The position numbers and the translations under genes are program-made. From NCBI RefSeq assembly GCF_032884065.1, contig NC_088863.1:63139604-63203603 (forward strand): a stretch of 64,000 nt of DNA, written 5' to 3'. This DNA comes from Artemia franciscana (taxonomy: Eukaryota; Arthropoda; Branchiopoda; Anostraca; Artemiidae). Positions 45,481 through 57,583 of the stretch are shown here, in pieces. Positions within the stretch are counted from its first letter, which is position 1; each line of letters opens with the position of its first letter. The notes under the pieces are model-generated. The model ran no database searches and was not told the DNA's origin. It worked only from the letters and a program-made list of their open reading frames with translations.

Positions 45481-47080
45481 CTAGATAGCGTTATCATCTC
45501 CCAAAGGGATACAAGTTGTATGGGATAGGGATGAAACTACCTACCACAATATTTTAGACAATGCTTGATTAGTTTTCTTCCTAGATAAAACTAAAAAACA
45601 AAATTGCCACCTCCCACAGACTTGAAAAACAATTTTTTGTATTTCTCTTCATGAACAAAACCCTTGTCCCCCTCACTATATTTTCGTGGACAGGCACCCC
45701 CACTCCAATACATTTCGAAAACTTAGAAACAGGATGAAACGACGCCCAAAAGTATATATTAAATTGGTCGTAAATTTAGGAGAAGAGAAGAACATTCCAA
45801 TCGAATGACAACGCATAAATAAAAGCTGAATTAACGAGTACAATTAAAACTACTCTCTTTGGTATCCAGCACTCTTCTAAATTCTAATATCAGACAAACA
45901 GATGATCCCATTTTGACGAATAGTGACTCGGTAAAAGATCAGTTAATGCTTCTTATCAACTACCCAAAGTAGTATCAATACATTTTTTCTGGCGTCGACT
46001 TAATGAATTGTTCTGCATTTATGACGATACTTAATTTTCCTCAACTCTGTATAACTTTCTTTTCTGGCAACAAAAACGATATTTCGAGGATAATGCAACT
46101 CAGTTACTCTTATGGCGAAATATCGTATTAAAAAAAGACATAAAAATTGCATGTTAACGCAATAATTATTATAAAGGGTTACACTAGACAATGTATTTGC
46201 GTCTGATTAAAAAAAAACCAGCATATTCATTCAGCTTTTCAAAATAGTCTACAGCAAGGCCTATATCTTGTCATATTAGGGTAGATAAACGTTCTAGCGG
46301 ACTTTCCAGAAAAATAGCCGTAATAACAAATCAGAGGATATATTCTATTATATTTTATTTGACTTCTATTTTACTTTAGAAACAAATTGACTTCTCAAAA
46401 GTGCCATTTCTAGAATCAAACTGCGAAATTCTAGATCAGATATTTAGTTGTTACGCCTAATAAGGACCTCGGTCTATAAAACACAGGCTGTTTTTTGCAC
46501 AAAACGAAACAAACTGGTCTATATTTTCTCAAGTCAGGCATGGCCATTTAAATTGACTTACTAATCTTAGCTTCAACTTCAACTTCTTCTGAGACTTTAT
46601 TCTAATGCTTTCATTGCAAGCAGCCTATTCTTATTATGCATATCAGCTTTAAAGTATACTTTCCTGTAATTTCTAACTGACAAAATCAACTTTTCAACAT
46701 CTATTTTGTTCTTATCCAGCCTATTCATTTGATGCATTCTATTCATCAAAATTATCAGAGAAGTTGAGATTCATTAACTTTTCCGATGTTTTGAAAATTC
46801 CGATATATTTTAACCAACATTTATACACAGCTGTGACATTCCCATATTTGGCTGAATTTTCATGTTTGCATACGAATATTCGCACATGTAGGAACCAAGA
46901 GTTAGCTTCGGAATAGTATTTTACTTGTCGGTTGAAAAGTTTAGTTCAATATTTTCAAATTCATTCTTGTATGTATTTTGATTAACGCTGTTTATCATAT
47001 CTGGTAGTGAAACATCCGTGGTGTATTTTATAGTTGTAATTGTTAAAAGTAAGTAACGACGAAGACCACACTGCCTTTCC
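45480..47080. other. AT-rich interval without a recognised gene
   Basis: Apart from a perfect 11-bp inverted repeat (46,076-46,086 and 46,116-46,126), I see no gene, RNA or repeat in this interval. Confidence 0.4.
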
Positions 47081-47264
47081 ATCACAAACACCAAAAACAA
47101 GAATAACAATAGGGAATTTTTTAAGACAGTTGGAAACAAATTCGAATGAATATTGCGGCCCTATGTCCAAGGGCCGTCCTCAGCAATACAAATAAAAAAA
47201 AACAACTAACGAGAGGATAAAATCAATAAAACTAAAATGAACAGTTTTTCAAAACTGTTCAAAA

Positions 47265-47969
47265 GGATTAGATTGCGACGTTTTAATGACCTTGGTTAAA
47301 CTTTGTAACAAGTATTCAATGTATTTCCAATTCCGTAATTTTTTCTACCAACAAATAAATGGCTTACCCATGGGTGCGCCTCTTTCCGGGTTATTGGCGA
47401 ATATTTTTGCAGAGCATATTGAAAATTGGCATTAAATTCATATTTTTTGAAACATATCTTTTGGGGACGTTACATGGATGACGTAATTTCAGTTTGGAAC
47501 TATGGGTAAAATGAACTTGGAAATTCAAATTGCAAATAAAATTTCATTCCTAGATGTTCTAATTATTCGTAACTTAGATGAACTCGATTTTACTATTTAC
47601 AGAAAACTAACACAAAACAATAGATATTTACAGTTTGAATCAGACCAACCCCTACAAGTTAAAAGAGATGTCGTAATATCTCTCATAGATCGTGCCCTGA
47701 ATATTTGTTCTGATGCCTACATCCCAGCTGAACTAGACTTTATCAGGGACATACTTTTTGGAAAAGGGTATCCTCTTTTATTTATTAATAATACAATTAT
47801 GCGTAGAGTGAAAAGACACACTCATAAAATCAACGATAATTTACCATGTGAAAATCCTGATAAGCCCCAAAACATAATTTACCTCCCGTATATCCCAAAA
47901 ATCACTAGACATCTTAAAAAAGTATGCATACAAAATAATCTGTATGTTATATTTACCAACAATTTGTAA
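47265..47969 (+). pseudogene. PLE reverse transcriptase, C-terminal part
   Basis: Near 47,340-47,435 the reading gives FYQQINGLPMGAPLSGLLAN, the conserved RT motif with Q..G.PMG.PLS. A frame change follows, then GRYMDDVISVW near 47,470-47,500 with the catalytic Asp pair. The frame 47,502-47,969 continues with KISFLDVLIIRN and TIYRKLTQNNRYLQFES, the thumb and connector region of Penelope RT, then LIDRALNICSDAY. It ends at a TAA (47,967-47,969) that separates it from the nuclease in the same frame. RT fingers are missing at the 5' side. Confidence 0.8.
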
Positions 47970-48557
47970 ATCATAAATCTACAAAATTCTGGTAAAGATA
48001 AGTTTCCAGTTACTCGCCAAAGAGGTGTCTATCAAATACCATGTGACTGTGGCAAATTCTGTCTAGGGAGGACCCACCAGAATTTCGAGAAACGCCTACA
48101 ACAACATAAAGATGATATCATCAAAGCTCTGAATTCTAATAATATTACTTCTGTTTCTTTTGATTCTGCTTTAAGTAGCCATGTTTTCGAAAATCCTTGC
48201 CACATTATACTTTTTGAAGAATCCGCCATTATTAGCAATGATCTAGGCATAAAGCAAGTAGTTCGAGAAGCAATTGAAATCAGACTTAAGATTAATAATA
48301 ATATTTCCTTAAATAGGGATTTAGAAGAATATTCACTGAATGTTTTATACACAAATTTAATTAAAAATGACCTTACAAAATATTTTAAAAAACCAATAGA
48401 TATTAACACAGAGCCTGTCACAAATAGACCTATAAGATCAGCAGCGAAAAAAGTTAGGCTGGCATTAAAAACCTATTTTTACATCATTTTCTTTCATTTC
48501 ATTGAATTGCCTCGTTTCCTAACAATTTATATTTCAATCCTGGTTGAACTTCGCTGA
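47970..48557 (+). pseudogene. PLE GIY-YIG endonuclease domain
   Basis: Directly after the stop at 47,969 and in the same frame, about 195 codons stay open to the TGA at 48,555. They contain RGVYQIPCDCGKFCLGRTHQ and then EKRLQQHKDDI, the GIY-YIG core with the CxC zinc-binding pair and the Arg/His typical of Penelope nucleases. SALSSHVFE and EESAIISNDLGIKQVVREAI follow, the Glu-bearing helix that completes the active site. The enzyme nicks target DNA to prime reverse transcription. The domain looks complete, so the single upstream stop is the main defect here. Confidence 0.85.
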
Positions 48558-48749
48558 GGTAAGGATGCTGGGACTGTTTTATAAAACTGTTCATTTTAGT
48601 TTTATTGATTTTATCCTCTCGTAAGTTGTTTTTTTTTCTTATTTGTATTGCTGAGGACGGCCCTTGGACATAGGGTCGAAATATTTATTCTAATTTATTT
48701 CCCACTGTCTTAAAAAATTCCCTATTGTTCTTCTTGTTTTTGGTGTTTG

Positions 48750-49440
48750 GAATTGTTAAAAGCCGGTATGACGAATAGAGTTTTGATCGCATAAACTGTA
48801 AGAACTTAAAGGGATTTTTTACTTTTGTCTATGGACTCATTTTCATTTATGGGGACATCTTTTGTTAGAGTATTTTTTATAAAGGGATCAAGTTTTATCA
48901 TGGAATCAAAAATTTCTTTCGTTTATTTTATTCAATCAATCAATTTATTTCTGATCAGTCAACAAAGCAAAAGAGGGTTTGTAGCCACAGTGACGGAATA
49001 AGACAGAAAACAAAAAGAGAAAATAAACAACAACAAAAAGAGAGATTACAATCAACAAAGACAAATATAGCTACATACTAAACGAAGAAGAAAGACCACT
49101 GGTGGTTGAGGTTTCTAGCAGAGTATTTGATATTTTCCACTCTTTTATCAATGATGTTTGCAGGCAGAATCAATTAAATTTCAGCACCAGAGAAGAATTA
49201 CTGGTCCAAGGAGGTATATGCAGCAGATACTTGGTTCAAGGTTCAAGGTTCTTTTATTATAACCAATATATACAAAATATTCAAATAAATTTGGTTAATA
49301 TTAGCTGAGATTTTAAATTTAAAATGGTTAATTTTAGTTGGAAATTCCAATTTTGTACCCACTCCTATACCCCACACTCGGACTTCAAATCTTCATAGCC
49401 TCTGATCACCCTTACAATTTTATTTTGACCATCACATTAA
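48750..49440. other. Interval without a recognised gene
   Basis: A short direct repeat ggttcaaggttcaaggttc lies at about 49,230-49,250. The rest is AT-rich with no recognised coding or RNA feature. Confidence 0.4.
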
Positions 49441-49444
49441 TCCC

Positions 49445-51058
49445 CAATAATTTGTAGATAAAGTATTTTGCAAATACGAGCACTTACCTTTTAATTTACC
49501 TTGACACTAAACTGTAAAATAGAGCTAATAGCAAAAGGGTTTTAGCCTTATATTAAAATAAATATTCTTAGCCTATCCCTTCACCCCTTCCCACCAATAC
49601 GATATTTTAAGGCTCCCTGGTCTCCTCGCAACCCACCCTCCAAGATCTTTCTGAAATTGTCCATGCTGAATGTTTCGAACAATTATTTGAACATAAGGTG
49701 CTTAGATGTTTTCAGGGTTAGGGGCTATTCCACAACTATATAATTGATGCACCCTGGTGGTTACCCTCAAGAGCCTGACATTAAAGAGTTCTAATCCAAT
49801 CGGGGAGCCGAGACCAATCATATCCCTCTGTTTTGCCAAAATATATTTGTCTACACTGGGTAAATAATGGGATTTATTCCTATTATTACTGAAAAGGAGT
49901 TAAACTGATTCAAGATGCTTACTTTTTAGGCATTCCAGTAATTTTGAACAAAAGAGATATCTAAAAATTATTGTGCGAAGTAACTAGAAGTTTGGTATAC
50001 ACGAAGGCACCCAAAAATGCACTTCTCCTTCAAAGAGCCAATGGGAGGCCTTGTGAAAGTTTTTGGCATATGAAAAGGCTTGTTTTTATTTACTTTACAC
50101 TAAGTCTGGCTTTGACCAATAGAAATTATAATTCCTCAAGCGATTCCAATGGTTATCTTTGAAGATTTTGATACTTTTTTTTCCGAACATTTATGAAAGC
50201 CCCGAGAGGATCCTAATATGACCAAATTTTCTGCTAAAAGTTTGTGACCAAATTTTCTGCAATAATTTGTAGATAAAGTATTTTGCAAATACAAGCACTT
50301 ACCTTTTAATTCACCTTGACACTAAACTGTAAAATAGAGCTAATAGCAAAAAGTCTTTAGGCCTATATTAAAATAAATATTCTTAGCCTATCCCTTCACC
50401 CCTTCCCACCAATACGATATTTTAAGGCTCCCTGGTCTCCTCACAACCCACCCTCCAAGATCTTACTGAAATTGTCCATGCTGAATGTTTTGAATAATTA
50501 TTTGAACATAAGGTGTTTAGATGTTTTCACGGTTAGGGGCTATTTCACAACTATATAATTGATGTACCCTGGTGGTTACCCTCAAGGGCCTGACATTAAA
50601 GAGTTTTAATCCAATCGGGGAGCCGAGACCAATCATATCCCTCTGTTTTGCCAAAATATATTTGTCTACAGTGGGTAAATAATGGGATTTATTCCTATTA
50701 GTACTGAAAAGGAGTTAAACTGATTCAAGATGATTACTTTTTAGGCATTCCAGTCATTTTGAACAATAGAGATATCTAAAAATTATTGTGTGAAGTAACT
50801 AGAAGTTTGGTATACACGAAGGCACCCAAAAATGCACTTATCCTTCAAAGAGCCAATGGGAGGCTTTATTAAAGTTTTTGGCATATGAAAAGGCTTAATT
50901 TTCATTTACGTTACACAAAATCTGGCTTTGAAAAATAGAAATTATAATTCCTCAAGCGATTCCAATGGTTATCTTTGAAGATTTTGATACTTTTTTCCGA
51001 ACATTTATGAAAGCCCTGAAAGGATCCTAATATGACCAAATTTTCTGCTAAAAGTTAA
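49445..51058. repeat. Tandem duplication of an approximately 798-bp unit
   Basis: Unit 1 (49,445-50,242) and unit 2 (50,260-51,058) start at caataatttgtagataaag and end at ttttctgctaaaagtt, and stay colinear with few mismatches. The 17-bp linker repeats part of the unit end (gaccaaattttctg), which suggests slippage or unequal exchange at that short repeat. Neither unit carries a convincing gene. Confidence 0.9.
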
Positions 51059-51059
51059 A

Positions 51060-51700
51060 TTCTTTAGAGGCCACTACCTAAGACTCATTTTTGTACCTAA
51101 TAAGGATCTTTACACCATTTTGGATGAGGATGGTAAGGAAAAACACAGAGACGAACATTTTAGTCAGACCTATGAGGTCATTCTCTACTATTCTGGTGTC
51201 ACAAAAACACTTCCTATAACAAGAGTGAAGTAAGAAGCACTTATTATTGATTTATTTAGTTTTTTTTTATACCAATCAAGTTTGTATGGAAGAAGTTGTC
51301 ATAAAAAACACTCAAACGGCTCAATGGGTTGGAAATTACAAGTTTTTAGTGCCCTTTTTACAAGTCACAAGTGATTAAGGGGCAATTAAAGCCCTAGTTA
51401 TGTTTTTATAGTCCTTTCCCCCTAAATATGCCCGATTAACTTTAAAGATAGAATTTTGTTTTGCTCAGTTCAAAGTTCCAATAACAATGCTTCTGGGGAT
51501 GATATAGTCCCTAGGCAGGGAAGTTTCCCGTTGTTTGCACATATGATTTGCTATTTGGAAAGGGAACATTTACCTACTTACTTTAATAGCTAATAGTAGC
51601 TAAACAGTAACTACGACCGTTCACACCTTCTTATGTATTTACGGAATAACTGTGAGTCACGAAGTCCAAACGATATAACGTATTTTTAACTGATTTTTTT
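51060..51700. other. Interval without a recognised gene
   Basis: Nothing recognisable as coding, RNA or shared repeat was found between the tandem duplication and the open segment at 51.7 kb. Confidence 0.4.
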
Positions 51701-51731
51701 TCTTGCAACGGTAAATGAGCAAAGAGGGCTG

Positions 51732-51938
51732 TTACTTCGGAATCACCTTCATCACTTCCATCTTACAATCAAGTGAAATGAAAATTTCCTTACTACAGCC
51801 GTTTGGGCCTTGTTGCACATACTCTAGTAACTTGTGTCGTCTTAGTGCTGCTACTCCAAAAGTACAGTCTTTATTGATAGATTCTGACTCTGGATCCTGG
51901 AATGCTGAACAGTGGTAAAATATTGACGGATCTATCAT
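51732..51938 (-). other. Open minus-strand segment, possible exon
   Basis: A 68-codon open segment has protein-like composition (for example TFGVAALRRHKLLEYVQQGP) and an internal GT donor candidate (gatt|gtaaga) with an AG just upstream (tatgatag). I recognise no family, and the opposite strand is also open over the same span, so the evidence is weak. Confidence 0.2.
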
Positions 51939-51939
51939 A

Positions 51940-52660
51940 GTATGACTGGTATTCTTTGGTCTGGGTCTCAGAATCCGTCAACGAAGACTGGGCTGAAAGT
52001 AAACTGCAGTAAGAAGGTCGGAAAACGTTCTAAAAAGTCATAGGTTAGTCACAAATTACACAAGGTTTTTGGCAATTTTTCACAGGTTCTCAAAATTAGT
52101 GCCGGCAGCATTAGTTTTAAGCAGTCTTTTCAAGTTCCAAAACAGGCTTTGAAAATTATGGGATCTGTGATTTATCACTATTTCTAGTGATTTTTGTGGC
52201 CTAGTGATTTGCTTCTAGCAAGTGATTTATAGGGGGAATTTGTTCTAAAACTAGTTAGTTTATCCTAAATCAAGTGATTTTTCACGATATAGCACGCAGT
52301 TCCATGATCCAATCGAAAAAATAATATAGTGATCTAATTAATGAAAAACACAAAATAGTGATTTACTACAGTTCCTAGTATGTTTCAAATCAACATTTAT
52401 GCAAATATACTGCCTTTGAAACTTCCAGTTAACTTCTAATTGGAAAATCCCAGATATAGACCCCAGAGCGTTATGGATTATTAAAGTCGGCTGGGAGTAG
52501 GCTATCTACTTTAAAATTTATCTGATGGTTTTAGTCTTTACTTCTAATTTCTATTCATAACTCCAATAATTCTTTTATTTGTAATTGAAACATCTAACAA
52601 GCGCAGATAACGTCTTATTCTTTACGTTTTTGGGTTTATGTGCTAACATATCAAACACTT
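51940..52660. other. Interval with scattered agtgattt words
   Basis: Several agtgattt words recur between about 52,160 and 52,370, similar to ones near 53,640 and 63,700. No gene or longer repeat unit was recognised. Confidence 0.35.
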
Positions 52661-52990
52661 TATGATAACGAACTGTAAGAATGGACCAACAAGGCTGAAT
52701 AGTAACTGAAACTCTAAATAAGGAATTTTTATATCAATCGATATATCATCGGCATATTGTGTTGATCCCAAATATAAAGGATTTATTAAATTTAGTTTTA
52801 CTTAAAAAAAGGCTAAAAAACTGTGAAAATTTGCCTGAAGCTTGAAAAAGAAGGGAAACAGTCACTAAAAGTAAGAGAATTTTAATTAAAATCAAACCGT
52901 TAGATTCGGCGTATCAGAGAATCCTATTGTAGAAGCTACAAGCCTCTGTCTGCAAACTTGTTAAATTTTGTGCTATTTCCTGAAGAAAAT
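52660..52990 (+). repeat. Dispersed repeat copy (partner of 57,040-57,400)
   Basis: The order of blocks ctgtaagaatggaccaacaa, actctaaataaggaattttt, taaatttagttttac and ggcgtatcagagaatccta matches diverged blocks at 57,050-57,350. It is an interspersed non-coding repeat of unknown class. Confidence 0.6.
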
Positions 52991-53207
52991 CACGAATGTG
53001 TCTTAATTTGTTGCTTTTTTTCAGTGGCGATCATATCAAACCAACGGTCCTAGAACAACAGGAGAAGGATCACTTTAACGGTAATTAAAATTTATAGTGT
53101 CCCTTTTACTAGACCAAAAAGATTGGATGGCCGTTATTTCCCCTCCCTTCTCTCTTTTTCCCAAAAAATTGTTGACAAACAGAAAAAATGAAGAAAAATT
53201 AAAAATT

Positions 53208-53324
<117 letters not shown>

Positions 53325-53929
53325 TTAGGGCAGTTTCATACCCAGACTTGGCCTTAGGGGTTGTATGGGTTTTTATAAATCCAAAGGTATAGTTTTGGAA
53401 CCTTTCAACTATGCTAAGCAAAATGGGTATCTCAAAATTTTGATGGAACATTATGTAAAACAAAAACATCAATCTAAAGGCATTTTTCCACATCAGGAGG
53501 GGGGAGTAATTTTAACCTCTCCTGTAAGTGCGCCTGCATTGAACACGATTAAAAACAAAACAATTATTAATTACAATGATAAAGAGTCTTATGATTCTAT
53601 TGATTTCTAGTCAATAATCTAGTGATTTAAGCGCTAATAATGATTTTTGTTTAAGAATCTAGTATCGTTTCTTCACCGAGTGGCAGCCCTAAGTACAAAA
53701 ACTTGAGCAGTCAAATACAAAAATTAAATAGGAAGAACAAGAAGCAAAGCCATCATAAAAAGTCTGGGACCAACTAATCAGAAAGTAATCAAAGGAGTCT
53801 ACCATTTGATTCCCTAATCAGTACACTTTTATGGTTCTAGATATTGGGCTTGAAGTGCTTGAAATAGGTTAGGCTAGATTAAAAAAAATTTGATAATAGC
53901 CTAAAAACTGATTTGTTGAAGGTCACTTG

Positions 53930-55230
53930 TCAAATATGTAAGCCTTACCCTTTTGGGTAAGGCTTATATTGTAAAATTCTACTTTTTGCTATCTTGGAAA
54001 GGGGTTAGGTTAGTAAAATGAACCTCTTAGGGACCTTCAGGGTCTACAGGTTAAAGTAGCCTATGTCCCAAGAAGGTATTTTGAAGTACATATGTCTTTT
54101 CCTCCCTCTAGAGGGTCCTGACCTTAGATGACCTTTAAAATCCATGTTATAAAAGTGATACCTCACAAAATAGATCTTCTGCTGAAATGAAGTACAACGA
54201 AATTGTTTTCAGCTTCAAAACTTTGCTCAATCCAAATTTATAAGGTTTGAAAGATATGCAAATACATTTCCTAAATTTTGAATAAAAGGAATAGCCTTTT
54301 GATATGCCTCAAAATTCTACTCAGTTAACTGGGAATTGCAATTTTGTTAGAATTCTAGTTAATTCACTTCTTGCTATCTTGGAAAGGGTTTAGGTTAGGA
54401 AATGAAACTTTTGGGGATGGGTCTACAGGCTAAAGTATGTCCCAGGAAAGTATTTTAAAATACCCACCTCCACTTATTCTCCCTCTATAGGGCCCTGAAA
54501 TTTGCCTACATGATAGGTCTATACCTATTGAAATTTTGACAAAACAACATTTACCTTAATTTTCAGTTACTAGTTGCATTTTCTCTGTCTTTAGTTCTGA
54601 AAATGCAATTCCTGTTATTTAAGTAGAAATTTGAGCCTTATCAATGTTTTTTTTTTTTAAATTTAGGAAATCTATTTGCATATCTTTAAAACCTTGTAAA
54701 ATAAAATTGAGTCAAGTTATGAAGCTGAAAACAATTTTGTTGTACTTCAATTAAGCAGAAGATCTATTTTGCAAGGTTTCATTTTTATAACAGACATATT
54801 TTTAAAGTTCATCAAAGGTCAGGGCCCTCTACAGAGAGGAGTGGAGGTAGTTGCTTCAAAATACCTTCCAGGACATACTTTAGTCTGTAGATTCATCTGT
54901 GAAAGTTTCATTTTCCTAACCTAAACCCTTTCTGAGATAGCAAGAAGTCAATTAACTAGGATTTTACTGCATTTTCTAAACTAAAGCCAGAGAAAAAAAG
55001 AAACTGATAACTAAAGATGAAAATTATGTTATTTTATCAAAATTTCAATAAGCATAGACCTGTCATGTAGGCAAATTTCAGGATCCTCTGAGTGAGAAGG
55101 AGTAGAGATTAGTGCTTCAAAATACCTTCCCAGGACATATTTTAGCCTTTAGACCCATCTCTGAAAGTTTCATTTTCCTAACCTAACCCTTTTCCAGGAT
55201 AGCCAAAAGTAGTTTAAGTAGAGTTTTACT
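53930..55230. repeat. Four repeat units in order A, B, inverted A, inverted B
   Basis: Unit A (about 53,970-54,300) and unit B (about 54,350-54,620) share their first 150 bp (cttgctatcttggaaagg through the tctaca...aagta...tcc blocks) but have different ends. A reverse-complement copy of A lies at about 54,650-54,960 and of B at about 54,960-55,230, each keeping its own distinctive end (gaagtacaacraaattgttt for A; aatttgcctacatga for B). All are non-coding. A further copy lies at 4,870-5,000. Confidence 0.75.
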
Positions 55231-55279
55231 ATTTATATTTACAGACTTAAGATTCCTCAGAAACAAATTTACCTGTAGG

Positions 55280-55470
55280 CTATTCAGAATTGCATCCTGA
55301 GTTCAAATTAAGCATTCATTTGTGTCAGAAATGAACTTTACCCCCATCCCCCTAATATACAAATATATAGGCTACCCTGAATTGGTATATATAGGGGTGG
55401 GGGTAAAGATCATTTCCAATGCAAAAACATGTCAAATCTGGATTCAGGATGCAATTCTGACTTTAAAGGT
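55280..55470. repeat. Foldback with arms of about 75 bp
   Basis: The left arm (agaattgcatcctgag through actttacccccatccccc) and the right arm (ggggtgggggtaaagat through ggattcaggatgcaattct) are reverse complements, with a loop of about 25 bp near 55,358-55,384. The open frame across it is a by-product. Confidence 0.6.
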
Positions 55471-55499
55471 TGGTTTATTTCTTAGCTACCTGAATAGTT

Positions 55500-57030
55500 C
55501 TTTAGTATTTAAACCTTATCCAAACTTTGTAACCTGCACTATTTTAGGCACTGAAGCTGGTATATTTTCTGGTTAAGTCACTATTGGACTAGCTAAGAAA
55601 TATATGTAGGCTTACACTCAGAATCTCATCTCAAATACTGTAAATGAGCTCACTTTCCTGATGTGGGAATATATTTCCAAAATTGTATGTATAGGCCTAT
55701 ATTGAGTTTTTGTAAGTCACTGTTTTCTTCAAATTGATTTTACACTTTTCAAACCAATCAAAAGTTCATTGCACATAACCTATACAATTCAGGCTATATA
55801 TTTACTCAAGTTCATTTCTGATAGAAATAAATGTTATATTCTGGTTTTGGGGAAAATTCTGATATTTTTGTCATCATGCAAAAAGTGACCATACTAAAAA
55901 AGGGTTTAAAAAGTTTTTTGAAATACCATTCATTTATAAAATTTAGTTGTGTCTTGCAGTAACCTAATTATAACAAACTGAAAAGGTAAGCACAAAATAA
56001 TATAAAAAAAAACATTTTAGATTTTAGAACTTATAGATCCAAATGTGTATCAGATTAAATTTATTTCATTTGGAATGGATTGATGTCTTTAGAATATATT
56101 AATTTCTATTGATGGATTTAATAATAGAATTGTGAGTTTCTAACTAATTTTTAACCTTAACACATAGTATAAAAACTATGATAGGGTTGTAAGTTATCTT
56201 TTAGGGCCCTATTAAGGGCTCAAATAGAATTTCCCCCTTAAGCAATTGTCATATTTGAAAGAACATAAAAAAGGTATCAAGTAACTTGTATGCTTTCTTC
56301 CTAGCTAAATTGGGTAAAAACATCATACTTATCAATTTAGTTGCAAATGCATCTTCCTCCTGAAGGCCTCATACATAGCTCCAATAATATTTATTACAAT
56401 TACATTAATCTAGTTGTATATACATTACAGCCTAGCTTGTAGATTATGCAGATCTTGAGCAGTCATTACAACCAATATTAGGCCATGTCCCTCCTAAGCA
56501 TTTCTGAAATCCTGATTACCCCCTTGTTATATTTAAATTTTGTTACTCAAAATTTTAGGCATATTCACCTGAAAGAAGCTTAAATTGCCATTAACTTGGT
56601 ATCTTTCTTCAAGTTGTCCACTGAACATATTTCATGCATAGTTCTTTTTAGCATTATATACTAATTATACAAAATTTTTGTCTGTGTATGACACCTTTTA
56701 TGCAAAGAATGTCATCATTGAAACTGTAATGTTTAGCCTGTTTTTTGCTCTTTAAATGCATATGAATGTGACATAGTTCAAATGAATATGTTGTTTTTTA
56801 AAAACTAAGGCTCTAAAATATGGTCAGCTGATATTGGACTCCTTTAGACTTCTAGTAGGTTGTCTTTTGATTTTTATCTAATGCTTCCATCACAAATAAA
56901 ATCTTGATCTACACAAAAGGCTTCTTTTTTGTATGCTTCAAACACCAATTCAATCTTATTATTCAGCAAAAGATTATTCCTTTTCTCTAGCCATGGAGGA
57001 TTATAATCCTTTTGGTTAACATATAACAGA
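55500..57030. other. AT-rich interval without a recognised gene
   Basis: Only short open stretches and no recognised family, RNA or shared repeat. Confidence 0.4.
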
Positions 57031-57039
57031 AACAATCAA

Positions 57040-57400
57040 ACAGTTTGTGGTAATGAATTGTAGTAAGGAGCAACCCAGCTTAATGGTAATCAAAACTCTA
57101 AAAAATGGAATTTTGATACCAATAGCTACATCAAAAGAATCGAATTTTAATGCTGATTTTAAATATATAAGTTTCATTAAGTTTAGTCTTACCTATCAAA
57201 GTTACAAGCCTGAGAAATTATTTTATATAAATATAAATTATGCCTTATTTTAGAAAATAGGGAGAAACACCCCCTAAAAGTCATATAATCTTAACAAAGT
57301 CATACCATCAGCGTATCAGAGAACCCTTCTGTAGAAGTTTTAAGCTCCTATTTACAAAAATGTAGAATTTTGTATTTTCTGCCAGAAGGCAGATTGCATT
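57040..57400 (+). repeat. Dispersed repeat copy next to the Gypsy LTR
   Basis: It contains tgtagtaaggagcaaccc, aaactctaaaaaatggaatt and gcgtatcagagaaccct in the same order as the copy at 52,660-52,990. The short palindrome ctgccagaaggcag lies at its end, where the truncated LTR begins. Confidence 0.6.
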
Positions 57401-57583
57401 GTTACCAAGTAGATTGATTCATTAAGCCAACCGACCTGCAACAAAACTACATAAGCAAACATGAATCATAAGATAATAAGCAGCAAGCATAAACATAAAA
57501 GCACTAAACACAGCATCTCCTTTCTTTCACAATAATAATTGTGCTATAAAAGCACACACACAAAAAAAGAAAACACTAGCCAT

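Larger units (their letters stand above)
47085..48749 (+). mobile_element. Penelope-like element with inverted tail copies at both ends
   Basis: The plus-strand coding part (RT end plus GIY-YIG nuclease) is followed by a tail at 48,579-48,749. A reverse-complement copy of that tail occupies 47,085-47,258 and abuts the truncated RT directly. Shared blocks include gggaattttttaagacagt, ctgaggacggcccttgg and gttttattgattttatcctc. PLEs are known for complex terminal structures with inverted or partial terminal copies, so this fits the family, but the copy lacks the first part of the RT. Confidence 0.85.

Noticed and set aside
48032..48421. 129-codon minus-strand frame
   Set aside because: It is antisense to the GIY-YIG nuclease of the PLE.
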